From: Pseudomonas sp. DY-1
Lineage (GTDB): Bacteria > Pseudomonadota > Gammaproteobacteria > Pseudomonadales > Pseudomonadaceae
DNA: 64,000 nt
Direction: 5' to 3'
Assembly: GCF_003626975.1 (NCBI RefSeq)
Contig: NZ_CP032616.1
Coordinates: 3,472,001 to 3,536,000 of the forward strand
Shown here: positions 7,933 through 15,509 of the stretch, piece after piece
Numbering within the stretch: the stretch's first letter is position 1
Layout of the letters: each line of letters opens with the position of its first letter
Program-made: the position numbers and the translations under genes
The notes under the pieces: generated by a model
Databases searched by the model: none
Told to the model about the DNA's origin: nothing
What the model saw: the letters and a program-made list of their open reading frames with translations, nothing else

Positions 7933-8924
7933 TGCGCGGCTCCTACAAGGCCGATTTTCTTCAGGCGGGCGGCGAACTCGCCGGCCACGGTGTCGAGGGC
8001 GACGCTACCGGGGCCGATGTTTGCCAGCGGCGCCAGGGCTTCCAGGGCGCGGGCCTGCCACTGACCGATCCAGCCTTCGACGAGCTGGCGGTTATCAACG
8101 CTTTCGCTGGCGACTGTTTTCACCAAGGCATCGACCCAGCGCTGGGTCTCGGCGAACCAGAGGCGCATGAACTCGGTGAGCATCCCTACCTGGCCGGCAC
8201 CCTGGGCGCAGAGCTGTTCATCGAACTTGTGGAACAGGAGCGGGTAAAGCAGGCCATCACTGACCAGGTTCTGCGCCAGGGTCAGCTCGAACCAGTCACG
8301 CACTACCATCGTGTCTTCCACGTAGCGACGCAGGCCCTGCCAGGCCGGATCCTGCATCCACTGCTGCTTGGCCTCGGCGAGCAGGTCGGTGCCACCGTCA
8401 TCGAGCATCAGGCCGATGCGCGACAGGTACTGGGCGATACCGAGTCGGTCCATGGCCTGGAACATGTGCAGCTGGGTCAGGCTGGTGCCGAAACCGTCGG
8501 CGGCGATGCCGCTGTTGTTCATGTTGGCGCCGAGCTCCGCATGGCGCAGGGGCAGCAGCAGGCGGGCGATCTGATCGCGGCTGGCGGCATCCAGACCAGC
8601 CAGCAGGTTGCGCTTCTCGCAGAAGGCGTAATCGTGCTCGGCGTTCTCCTGCATCCTGGCGCGAGTCTGCACGTAGGCGCCGTAGTAGAACTGGCGTGGG
8701 TCGCTGACGGCGTACCAGTCAGCCATGCGAATGGCGGTGCGGGTGGCGTCGTTGAGCAGCTTGTCCGGCTGCCACAGTGGGCGGTAATGGAAGTTGGTGG
8801 CGGCCTCGATGTCGAAGCTGGCCTCCTGGTAGCGGCTGGCAGGCTTGTCGCCGAAACGCCGGCGGGTGTGGCTGAAGGTCTGGCGGATCGGCTCGGCCGT
8901 TGCCGTCTTGATCTCGATGCTCAT
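7929..8924 (-). CDS. dmpL: Phenol hydroxylase beta (structural) oxygenase subunit
   Basis: 331 residues. Non-catalytic ferritin-like partner of DmpN, with the family features RRFGDKPASRYQEASFDIE near the N-terminus and NFHYRPLWQP. It lacks the paired EXXH diiron motifs, as expected. Located after dmpK and overlapping dmpM by 4 bases. Confidence 0.94.
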   Translation of the reverse strand: MSIEIKTATAEPIRQTFSHTRRRFGDKPASRYQEASFDIEAATNFHYRPLWQPDKLLNDATRTAIRMADWYAVSDPRQFYYGAYVQTRARMQENAEHDYAFCEKRNLLAGLDAASRDQIARLLLPLRHAELGANMNNSGIAADGFGTSLTQLHMFQAMDRLGIAQYLSRIGLMLDDGGTDLLAEAKQQWMQDPAWQGLRRYVEDTMVVRDWFELTLAQNLVSDGLLYPLLFHKFDEQLCAQGAGQVGMLTEFMRLWFAETQRWVDALVKTVASESVDNRQLVEGWIGQWQARALEALAPLANIGPGSVALDTVAGEFAARLKKIGLVGAAQ

Positions 8925-8978
8925 GCAGGGCGTCCTGTACTTGTTGTTGTGGGGAGTCGGCGCGTCGTGGTCAGGCCA

Positions 8979-9236
8979 TCAGTCGGCCTGATCGCGGCTC
9001 TCGCCGTAGCGCCACTTCTCCATGTCGGCGTCGATGGCTTCGGCCATCTCCGCATCCATGTGCTGAACCCGGTTCTGCTCGCAGAAGCTGGTGAAGGCTG
9101 CGCGTGGCAGAACCAGTTCGACGAAGAGGTCGGGATAGCCGATGGCGAAGTCGAACTCGACGAAGACGGCGTCGGGTTCGCTGCGCACCCGGACGTAACG
9201 CGGCAGTTGATCGAAGCGAGTCTGTTGCTGGCTCAT
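8979..9236 (-). CDS. dmpK: Phenol hydroxylase assembly protein
   Basis: 85 residues. First gene of the dmp operon. DmpK-type proteins are needed to assemble active oxygenase and are not part of the final enzyme. The sequence shows the family's RYVRVRSEPDAVFVEFDF and KWRYGESRD segments. ATG 9236 gives the expected length; the longer frame would run through the sigma-54 promoter. The start lies about 25 bases after the predicted transcription start. Confidence 0.9.
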   Translation of the reverse strand: MSQQQTRFDQLPRYVRVRSEPDAVFVEFDFAIGYPDLFVELVLPRAAFTSFCEQNRVQHMDAEMAEAIDADMEKWRYGESRDQAD

Positions 9237-9272
9237 GCAAGGCAACTCCATGGGCGGGTTGCCAGGGGCAGA

Positions 9273-9287
9273 GCAACGGCTGTGCCA
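9273..9287 (-). promoter_or_regulatory. Sigma-54 promoter (Po type) of the dmp operon
   Basis: On the minus strand TGGCAC-N5-TTGC, an exact -24/-12 promoter core with the same spacer (AGCCG) as I recall for the Po promoter of dmp operons. The predicted start is near 9261, 25 bases before dmpK. Confidence 0.88.
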
Positions 9288-9316
9288 GGGCCTTGAAAAA
9301 CCCACAGAAATAAACA

Positions 9317-9329
9317 CAAGGCATTGTTA
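9317..9329 (-). promoter_or_regulatory. Candidate IHF site of the dmp promoter
   Basis: Minus-strand TAACAA-N4-TTG matches the IHF consensus WATCAANNNNTTR except for one base. It sits in an AT-rich stretch about 60 bases upstream of the predicted start, where IHF bends DNA at Po-type promoters. Confidence 0.45.
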
Positions 9330-9398
9330 TTAATGGATTTTTTACGAGTTCTTCGAGAACAGGACGAATCGGGAACCACGGCTCTCGTCCGATGGCTT

Positions 9399-9444
9399 TT
9401 CACCATTTGCTCAATCGCCGGAGTGCCCTTGAGCAAATCACCAA
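9399..9444. promoter_or_regulatory. Paired DmpR/XylR-type upstream activating sites
   Basis: Two TTGAGCAAAT elements in opposite orientation (9414-9405 on minus, 9429-9438 on plus), each heading a 16-base element (TTGAGCAAATGGTGAA and TTGAGCAAATCACCAA). Their centres are 30 bases apart, about 145 and 175 bases upstream of the predicted dmp start. This matches the UAS1/UAS2 layout of XylR/DmpR promoters. Confidence 0.65.
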
Positions 9445-9619
9445 TCGACCTTCCCCCACGCGCACAGGCGATTGACTTTTCACCGGCTTTCAGGCCGCTT
9501 AGAAAAAGAGCACGGCCACACCTTGCGTCCTCCGGCCGTCCGGTCGAACCCTTTTAACCGCCTGCCTGAGCGGTGGTTCGCCGGCTTCCCCGTACAAGAA
9601 CAATCTGGGGTGCAACACG

Positions 9620-11344
9620 ATGAAAGTTGATTACAAGGCGTCGGAGCACAGCCCGACGCTGAAGGACCTGACCGACCGCATCCGCTTCCTCGACAACGAG
9701 GGCAAGATCTGGCTCGACGAGCAGCGCATGCTCCTGCTCCAGGCCGCCGCCATGGGCTCCTTCCGCCGCGAGCTGGTGGACATGCTCGGCGTCGAGCGCG
9801 CCAAGGGATTTTTCCTGCGCCTGGGTTATCAGTCCGGCCTGAAGGACGCCGAACTGGCGCGCAAGCTGCGCCCCGATGCCGACGCGGTGGAGATGTTCCT
9901 CACCGGCCCGCAGCTGCACTCGCTCAAGGGCATGGTCAAGGTCAACCCGCTGGAGATGAACATCGATATCGAGAACGGCCAGTTCTACGCCGACCTCGAA
10001 TGGCAGAACTCCTACGAGGTGGAGAACTGCCGCGCCGAAGGCATGTCATCCGACCAGCCGGTGTGCTGGACCTTGCTCGGCTACGCCATCAGTTACTCGT
10101 CGTTCTTTCTCGGTCGCCAGGTGCTCTACAAGGAAGTCAGCTGCCGTGGCTGCGGCGACTCGCGCTGCCGCATCATCGGCAAGCCGGTGGAGGAATGGGA
10201 GGACGCCGAGGAGTTCATGCGCTACTTCCAGTGCGACCCCATCATCGAAGAACTCCAGGCCCTGCAAGTACAGGTGGCCAACATGCGCCAGCGCCTGCAG
10301 CAGGACGCCGGGCAGTTCTACGGCATCGGCAAGGCTCCGCTCTACCGCAGGGCTTGCACGCTGATCGACAAGGCTGCGCCAGGCAAGGCTTCGGTCCTGC
10401 TGCTGGGCGATACGGGAGTCGGCAAGGAGGTCATGGCGCGCAGCCTGCACTTGCGCAGCGAACGCGCCAGCGGCCCCTTCGTGGCCCTGAACTGCGCCGC
10501 GATCCCGCCGGACCTGATCGAGGCCGAGCTGTTCGGTGTCGAGCGTGGCGCCTATACCGGTGCCCAGCACTCGCGCATGGGCCGCTTCGAACGCGCCAAT
10601 GGCGGCACCCTGTTCCTCGACGAAGTGGTGGAACTCACGCCGCGCGCCCAGGCCAGCCTGCTACGCGTGTTGCAGGAGGAGGAACTGGAACGGGTCGGCG
10701 ACTCGCAAACTCGCAAGGTTGATGTGCGCGTGGTCGCCGCCACCCACGAGGACCTGGCCAAAGCAGTCAAGGATGGACGCTTCCGCGCCGACCTCTACTA
10801 TCGGTTGAACGTCTATCCGGTGTTCATTCCGTCGCTGCGCGAGCGCAAGGAAGACATTCCGCTGCTGGTGGATCACTTTCTATCGCGGCTGCATACCGCC
10901 TACGGCAAGACCACCCTGGGACTTTCCGACCGGGCCCTGGAGGCCTGTATGCGCTATGACTGGCCAGGCAACATCCGCGAGCTGGAAAACCTGGTCGAGC
11001 GTGGCGTGATCACCACCGACGCCAATCAGAGCATCAGCGCGGATGCGCTCTTCCCGCACCTTTCTCACGAGGCCCATAGCATCGGCCTTTCCAGCGATGG
11101 TGAGCTGGTGGAAGCGACGCCGAGCGTCGAGCCGGATTGGGTTGAGCGCCTGATCGACAGCGGCGTCACCCTGGACACGGTCGAAGAGGCGCTGATGCAG
11201 GGGGCGATGAAGCGCGCCCAGAACAATGTCTCGGAAGCCGCACGCCTGCTCGGCATGACCCGCCCGGCCCTGGCCTACCGCTTGAAGAAGCTGCCGGCGG
11301 AAGACGCGATTGAGCAAATGAGCAAACGCCCGCGCCCGGGTTGA
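9620..11344 (+). CDS. dmpR: Phenol-sensing sigma-54 activator DmpR (XylR/NtrC family)
   Basis: 574 residues. N-terminal aromatic-sensing V4R-type domain (about 1-205), AAA+ domain with Walker A GDTGVGKEV near 265, the sigma-54 contact loop as GAYTGA, and a C-terminal Fis-type helix-turn-helix (NNVSEAARLLGMTRPALAYR). Phenol-sensing residues of MopR/DmpR appear at a constant offset of 6: H100 and W128 (H106/W134), and zinc cysteines C149, C175, C183. Phenol binding releases repression of the ATPase, which opens sigma-54 promoters. Divergent from dmpKLMNOP and upstream of catA. The tail after the HTH (EDAIEQMSKRPRPG) is encoded by DNA that itself contains an activator-type site. Confidence 0.94.
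   Translation: MKVDYKASEHSPTLKDLTDRIRFLDNEGKIWLDEQRMLLLQAAAMGSFRRELVDMLGVERAKGFFLRLGYQSGLKDAELARKLRPDADAVEMFLTGPQLHSLKGMVKVNPLEMNIDIENGQFYADLEWQNSYEVENCRAEGMSSDQPVCWTLLGYAISYSSFFLGRQVLYKEVSCRGCGDSRCRIIGKPVEEWEDAEEFMRYFQCDPIIEELQALQVQVANMRQRLQQDAGQFYGIGKAPLYRRACTLIDKAAPGKASVLLLGDTGVGKEVMARSLHLRSERASGPFVALNCAAIPPDLIEAELFGVERGAYTGAQHSRMGRFERANGGTLFLDEVVELTPRAQASLLRVLQEEELERVGDSQTRKVDVRVVAATHEDLAKAVKDGRFRADLYYRLNVYPVFIPSLRERKEDIPLLVDHFLSRLHTAYGKTTLGLSDRALEACMRYDWPGNIRELENLVERGVITTDANQSISADALFPHLSHEAHSIGLSSDGELVEATPSVEPDWVERLIDSGVTLDTVEEALMQGAMKRAQNNVSEAARLLGMTRPALAYRLKKLPAEDAIEQMSKRPRPG
11310..11325 (+). promoter_or_regulatory. Candidate DmpR upstream activating site inside the 3' end of dmpR
   Basis: TTGAGCAAATGAGCAA resembles the XylR/DmpR half-site pair. 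The 15 bases GCGATTGAGCAAATG at 11306-11320 are identical to the minus strand of the dmp UAS region near 9402-9416. Its centre is about 140 bases upstream of the predicted catA start, within the coding sequence of the DmpR tail. Confidence 0.55.
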
Positions 11345-11355
11345 CGACCTGATCA

Positions 11356-11391
11356 AGCCGGGTGCCTTGCGCACGGCATCCGGCTCTTTTT
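11356..11391 (+). terminator. Terminator after dmpR
   Basis: 11-bp stem AGCCGGGTGCC / GGCATCCGGCT (one G-T pair), 8-base loop, then CTTTTTAA. It should end dmpR transcription before the catA promoter. Confidence 0.75.
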
Positions 11392-11402
11392 AATTTATTT
11401 GC

Positions 11403-11415
11403 AATCAAATACTTA
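11403..11415 (+). promoter_or_regulatory. IHF consensus site upstream of catA
   Basis: AATCAA-ATAC-TTA matches WATCAANNNNTTR perfectly and lies between the activator-type site (11310) and the sigma-54 promoter (11432), about 49 bases upstream of the predicted start. Confidence 0.55.
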
Positions 11416-11431
11416 TCGACCATCACCAAAC

Positions 11432-11446
11432 TGGCACCGCCCTTGC
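11432..11446 (+). promoter_or_regulatory. Sigma-54 promoter of catA
   Basis: TGGCAC-CGCCC-TTGC is an exact -24/-12 core with the correct spacing. The predicted start is near 11458, 29 bases before the catA start. It suggests catA is activated by DmpR. Confidence 0.8.
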
Positions 11447-11486
11447 TCAAGGGTTCTGGCCCACAACAAAAACATGAGGCCCAACC

Positions 11487-12398
11487 GTGAGCAACAAACT
11501 GTCCAGCACCGAAAGCGTCCAGAAGTTCTTCCAGGAAGTGAGCGGCTTCAACAACGATCGGGGCAGCCCGCGCATGAAGCAACTGGTGAACCGCATCCTG
11601 GTCGACTCCATCAAGATCATCGAAGACCTGGAAGTCACCACCGAAGAGTTCTGGAAAGCGGTGGACTACTTCAACCGCATGGGCGCCCGCGGCGAAGCCG
11701 GCCTGCTGGTAGCCGGCCTTGGCCTGGAGCACTACCTGGACCTGCTGCTGGATGCCCAGGACGAGCAGGCCGGCCTGTCCGGCGGCACCCCGCGCACCAT
11801 CGAAGGTCCGCTGTACGTGGCTGGCGCGCCGCTGTCCGAAGGCGAAACGCGCATGGACGACGGCACCGATGCCGGCACCGTGATGTTCCTCCAAGGGCAG
11901 GTGAAGGATGCCGAGGGCAAGCCGATTGCCGGCGCCGTGGTCGACCTGTGGCACGCCAACACCAAGGGCACCTACTCCTACTTCGACACCACCCAGTCGG
12001 ACTACAACCTGCGTCGCCGCATCGTCACCGATGCCGATGGCCGCTACCGCGCCCGCAGCATCGTGCCGTCCGGCTACGGCTGCCCGCCGGATGGCGCCAC
12101 CCAGGAAGTGCTGAACCACCTGGGCCGCCACGGCAATCGTCCGGCACACATCCACTTCTTCATCTCCGCACCGGGCCATCGCCACCTGACCACCCAGATC
12201 AACCTGTCGGGCGACGAATACCTGTGGGACGACTTCGCCTATGCCACCCGCGACGGGCTGGTGGGCGAGGTGCGCTTCGGCGAAAACCGCCATGGCGTGG
12301 TAGGTCGGGTTGCCGAAATCGACTTCGACTTCCAGCTGCAGAAGGCCCCTAGCCCGGAGCAGGAAGCCATCCGCGATCGCGTTCGCGCCGAAGGCTGA
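11487..12398 (+). CDS. catA: Catechol 1,2-dioxygenase (intradiol)
   Basis: 303 residues. Cleaves catechol between its hydroxyl groups to cis,cis-muconate using non-heme Fe(III). Intradiol features: IEGPLYVAGAP, the iron-ligand region with Tyr in YSYFD and in RSIVPSGYGCPP, and His ligands in RPAHIHFFISAPGHRHLTTQ. The N-terminal catechol-dioxygenase helical domain is present. It starts with GTG, preceded by GAGG. It follows dmpR and has its own sigma-54 promoter, so the product of phenol hydroxylase enters the ortho pathway. catB, catC and catR are not nearby; the window does not show where muconate is processed. Confidence 0.95.
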   Translation: MSNKLSSTESVQKFFQEVSGFNNDRGSPRMKQLVNRILVDSIKIIEDLEVTTEEFWKAVDYFNRMGARGEAGLLVAGLGLEHYLDLLLDAQDEQAGLSGGTPRTIEGPLYVAGAPLSEGETRMDDGTDAGTVMFLQGQVKDAEGKPIAGAVVDLWHANTKGTYSYFDTTQSDYNLRRRIVTDADGRYRARSIVPSGYGCPPDGATQEVLNHLGRHGNRPAHIHFFISAPGHRHLTTQINLSGDEYLWDDFAYATRDGLVGEVRFGENRHGVVGRVAEIDFDFQLQKAPSPEQEAIRDRVRAEG

Positions 12399-12630
12399 GT
12401 CGGGGGAGGCTGGTTCTCACGCTACTTGAGCCGGTCGTTATGGGCCGGCCTTGGGTGCCGAGCGGGTTTCCCTCACCCCCGGCCCCACTCCCACAGGCAG
12501 AAGGGTGACTCGCGCCGGGTACTCCCTGCCAATCCTTCAGGCGAGAACGATCGCCGATCGGCGTGGCATTCCCTACTCCATCCACTAGAGTTCCAGCAGC
12601 GCTTTCGCGTTTCCGCCCAAGGAGGGCTCC
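12399..12630. other. Intergenic region with degenerate repeat-like sequence
   Basis: Contains a GAGCCGGTCGTTATGGGCCGGCC imperfect hairpin and a stretch resembling the CCCTCACCCCCGGCCCC repeat module near 12470-12490. No ORF or RNA gene was recognised. Confidence 0.35.
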
Positions 12631-13065
12631 ATGCGTCTGACCTGTGCCGCTGTTTCTCTGCTCCTGCTCGCCGGTTGCTCGTCCTACCGGGCCGAGCCGG
12701 AACACATCATCCCAGTCCCGGCCGACCGTTTGCTGGCGTTCCAGGACCCGGTAGAAGGCGGTGGACAGATCGTGGTGAACCGCGACATGGGCGGATTGGG
12801 CAGCGGCTGCTACATCGCCGTGCATGTGGATCGCCAGTTGGCGGCGCGCATCGGTATCGGCGAGGTTGCCAGCTTCCAGGTGCCGCCCGGTGATCGAATT
12901 GTCGGCATCGGCATCGACGAAACCGACGACACCCTCTGCTCCAAAGGTCGTCTGCGTCGAGAGAAGGCCGCCCATGTGGAGACCGGCCAAAGCGAGCATT
13001 TCCGCATCGTCAGCGACAACCGTGAAGGTTTCGCCCTGCTGGCGGACGATCCGAAAGCACAATGA
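12631..13065 (+). CDS. Putative lipoprotein, function unknown
   Basis: 144 residues. The N-terminus MRLTCAAVSLLLLAGCSS is a clear lipoprotein signal with lipobox LLAGC, so it is probably anchored to the outer or inner membrane after lipidation at Cys16. The mature part is small and beta-rich with ARIGIGEVASFQVPPGDRIV, a layout seen in DUF2846-like lipoproteins, but I cannot assign it firmly. AAGGAGG precedes the ATG. It stands alone and is followed by a GC-rich hairpin. Confidence 0.75.
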   Translation: MRLTCAAVSLLLLAGCSSYRAEPEHIIPVPADRLLAFQDPVEGGGQIVVNRDMGGLGSGCYIAVHVDRQLAARIGIGEVASFQVPPGDRIVGIGIDETDDTLCSKGRLRREKAAHVETGQSEHFRIVSDNREGFALLADDPKAQ

Positions 13066-13069
13066 AAGA

Positions 13070-13104
13070 GGCCGGAATCGGGGCTGTATAACCCGGTTCC
13101 GGCC
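13070..13104 (+). terminator. GC-rich hairpin after the lipoprotein gene
   Basis: GGCCGGAA (13070-13077) pairs with TTCCGGCC (13097-13104), with partial pairing inside. There is no T run after it, so its role as a terminator is uncertain. Confidence 0.4.
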
Positions 13105-13362
13105 TGACGCTAAAGCGTGGATCTCTGCCTTGTCACCTTCCGCAGTTACTGCCCGGGAAGGCTTGTGGAGTGGGCTTCCTTGCGCTTACCGCCCCCGCCC
13201 CATACGAGTTGTTGAAAGCATACTGCTACCGCGAAAACACGCGTCTCCACTTATCAGCGATTCGGCTCACTGGTCGGCGGCCAATCAGGCAGGAGACCGT
13301 TCGCCCGTCCTTTGCCACCGTTCATTCTCGAGAGTAACCTGCCGGCTTTTGCGCGCCTGCTC
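13105..13362. other. Gene-free interval before the permease gene
   Basis: About 260 bases. I see no convincing ORF, repeat or RNA structure. It presumably carries the promoter of the permease gene, but no clear -35/-10 pair stood out. Confidence 0.35.
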
Positions 13363-14121
13363 ATGAGCCACCACGATTTCTTCCTCCTATTGGTCGCCGG
13401 CTTCGCGGCGGGGGGCATGAATGCCCTTGCCGGCGGCGGAACGTTTTTCTCCTTCCCCGCCCTGCTCGCGGCCGGCCTGCCCCCTGTCACCGCCAACGCT
13501 ACCAACGCCGTGGCCCTGTGGCCCGCCAGCCTGGCCGCCAGCTGGGCGGCACGCGAACAACTGCGTCCGCTGGGTCGCTACGTGGTGCCGCTGGTGCTGG
13601 TGTCCCTTCTGGGCGGACTGGGCGGCGGCCTGCTGTTGCTGGCCGGTGGCGACGAGACATTCCGCCGGCTGATTCCCTGGCTGCTGCTGGCCGCCACCCT
13701 GTTGTTCGCTGCCAGTCCCTGGCTGAGCAGGCTGATCAACCGCCAGCACGCAGCCGGCGGGCTTCCGCCCCACGGCCTTGCCAGCCACCTGTCTCACAGC
13801 CTGGTTGCCATCTACGGCGGCTACTTCGGCGCCGGCATGGGCATCCTGCAACTGGCGGCCTTTTCCATCGAAGGCCATCCGCTGCTGCGCGCCAACGCGT
13901 TGAAGAACCTGCTGTCGAGCACTATCTACAGCGTGGCGGTGGTGACCTTCGTGGCGGCAGGCAGGGTCAGTTGGACCGAACTCGCCGTGCTGCTCGGTGC
14001 CGCCAGTTGTGGCGGTTATGCAGGCGGCGCGCTGGCCCGGCGGCTGCCGACCAGCTGGTTGCGCTGGCTGGTGATCGCCGTAGGGACGGGGATGACGGTG
14101 TATTACTTCTTCACCGCCTGA
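13363..14121 (+). CDS. TauE/SafE-family membrane permease
   Basis: 252 residues, about 8 hydrophobic segments. The N-terminal pattern AGGMNALAGGGTFFSFPALLAAG with PPVTANATNAVAL, repeated in divergent form after residue ~145 (YGGYFGAGMGILQLAAF ... NALKNLLSS), is the internal duplication of TauE/SafE exporters. The family moves anionic sulfur or organic compounds such as sulfite or sulfoacetate; substrate here is unknown. ATG 13363 is chosen because it begins just before the first membrane segment, although no strong ribosome binding site precedes it. An upstream TTG at 13312 is possible. Confidence 0.8.
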   Translation: MSHHDFFLLLVAGFAAGGMNALAGGGTFFSFPALLAAGLPPVTANATNAVALWPASLAASWAAREQLRPLGRYVVPLVLVSLLGGLGGGLLLLAGGDETFRRLIPWLLLAATLLFAASPWLSRLINRQHAAGGLPPHGLASHLSHSLVAIYGGYFGAGMGILQLAAFSIEGHPLLRANALKNLLSSTIYSVAVVTFVAAGRVSWTELAVLLGAASCGGYAGGALARRLPTSWLRWLVIAVGTGMTVYYFFTA

Positions 14122-14123
14122 GT

Positions 14124-14161
14124 GTGGGAGCGAATTCATTCGCGAATAAATTCGCTCCCAC
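14124..14161. repeat. Dispersed palindromic repeat (GTGGGAGCGAATTC family)
   Basis: GTGGGAGCGAATT and its complement AATTCGCTCCCAC flank CATTCGCGAATA, giving a near-perfect hairpin. It is the most complete copy of the family in the window and lies between the permease gene and xseB. Confidence 0.75.
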
Positions 14162-14180
14162 TGGACGCCGAACCTCCCTT

Positions 14181-14203
14181 GGTGGGCTGAAGCCCACCCT
14201 ACG
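14181..14203. repeat. GGTGGGCTGAAGCCCACC palindrome
   Basis: Self-complementary hairpin GGTGGGCT/AGCCCACC followed by CTACGG, a short interspersed palindrome type common between Pseudomonas genes. Confidence 0.45.
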
Positions 14204-14224
14204 GACTTCATCGAACGCGCTCTT

Positions 14225-14250
14225 GTAGGGGGGAATTCATTCGCCCCTAC
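14225..14250. repeat. GTAGGGGGGAATTCATTCGCCCCTAC repeat
   Basis: Variant of the AATTCATTCGC family with arms GTAGGGG/CCCCTAC. Confidence 0.55.
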
Positions 14251-14352
14251 AGGTTCCTCACCAAGCCCCAGCAACCATCCGCCCCCTTCATTTGCCCGCA
14301 AGGTGCGCCTCTGCTAGTGTCGCGCCCGATTCGACTGCCGCGAGACAGCAAC

Positions 14353-14595
14353 ATGGCCCGCAAGAAAGCCTCCCCCGATTTCGAACAGTCCCTCGCCGAA
14401 CTGCAGACCCTGGTGGAACGCCTGGAAAGTGGCGAGCTCTCGCTGGAGGACTCCCTCAGCGCCTTCGAGCAAGGCATCCGCCTGACCCGTGAATGCCAGT
14501 CCGCGCTGAACCAGGCCGAACAGAAGGTGCAGATCCTGCTGGAACGCGACGGCCAGCTGGAGGAAGCGCCCTTCGACGCGGACGAGCAAGCATGA
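14353..14595 (+). CDS. xseB: Exodeoxyribonuclease VII small subunit
   Basis: 80 residues, the usual length, with the XseB signature [26 protein letters not shown] and [12 protein letters not shown]. Helical partner of XseA in the single-strand-specific exonuclease VII. Its stop overlaps the ispA start (ATGA), so the two are translationally coupled, as in P. aeruginosa. The ATG at 14353 gives the family N-terminus. Confidence 0.93.
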   Translation: MARKKASPDFEQSLAELQTLVERLESGELSLEDSLSAFEQGIRLTRECQSALNQAEQKVQILLERDGQLEEAPFDADEQA

Positions 14596-15479
14596 TTTCC
14601 GGCTACCAGACCCGCTGCCAGGAGAGAGTCGATGCAACCCTCGCCGAGCTGTTCATCGCTCCGCTCGCGCCGCTCGAACGTCTCTACCAGGCTATGCGCT
14701 ACAGCGTGATGAACGGCGGCAAACGCGTGCGCCCGCTGCTGGTCTACGCAGCTTGCGAAGCCTTGGGCGGCGACGTGGCGCGGGCCGATGGTGCGGCCTG
14801 CGCGGTGGAGCTGATCCACGCCTATTCCCTGGTTCATGACGATCTGCCGGCGATGGACGACGACGACCTGCGTCGTGGCCAGCCCACCACCCATATCGCC
14901 TTCGACGAAGCCAGCGCCATTCTCGCCGGCGACGGTTTGCAGGCACTGGCCTTCGAAGTGCTGGCCGATGCCCAGCGCAACCCGCACGATGCTGAAACCC
15001 GCCTGGCGATGATCGCCAGCCTCGTCCAGGCCGCTGGTCCCGCCGGGATGGTTGGCGGCCAGGCCATCGATCTGGGTTCTGTAGGGCTGAAACTCGACCA
15101 GGCTGCATTGGAAACCATGCACCGTCACAAGACCGGTGCGCTGATCGAAGCCAGCGTGCGCCTCGGTGCCCTGGCCAGTGGCCGTGCCGACCCTGCGACA
15201 CTGGCAGCGCTGCGCATTTACTCCCGCGCAATCGGCCTGGCCTTCCAGGTGCAGGACGACATTCTCGACGTGGAAAGCGATACCGCCACCCTGGGCAAGA
15301 CCCAGGGCAAGGACGAGGCCCACGACAAGCCCACCTACCCTGCCCTGCTCGGCCTCGACAATGCCAAGGCCTATGCCCTGGATTTGCGTGACCAGGCCCT
15401 GCGGGCCATCGCCTCGCTCGGTGACAGCGCCGAGCCGCTGCGCGCCCTGGCGCGCTATATCGTCGAACGGCGCAGCTGA
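14592..15479 (+). CDS. ispA: Farnesyl diphosphate synthase
   Basis: 295 residues. Condenses IPP with DMAPP and GPP to farnesyl diphosphate for quinones, undecaprenyl phosphate and other isoprenoids. First Asp-rich motif [15 protein letters not shown], second motif [10 protein letters not shown], plus GGKRVRPLL for the allylic pyrophosphate. The start overlaps xseB by 4 bases. In P. aeruginosa dxs follows directly; here three other genes separate them. Confidence 0.94.
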   Translation: MISGYQTRCQERVDATLAELFIAPLAPLERLYQAMRYSVMNGGKRVRPLLVYAACEALGGDVARADGAACAVELIHAYSLVHDDLPAMDDDDLRRGQPTTHIAFDEASAILAGDGLQALAFEVLADAQRNPHDAETRLAMIASLVQAAGPAGMVGGQAIDLGSVGLKLDQAALETMHRHKTGALIEASVRLGALASGRADPATLAALRIYSRAIGLAFQVQDDILDVESDTATLGKTQGKDEAHDKPTYPALLGLDNAKAYALDLRDQALRAIASLGDSAEPLRALARYIVERRS

Positions 15480-15509
15480 TCGCGCCGTCCGACATTAACC
15501 TCGGTTTTA

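Noticed and set aside
7932..9296. 454-codon plus-strand frame across dmpL and dmpK
   Set aside because: Antisense to two well-recognised phenol hydroxylase genes and to their promoter.
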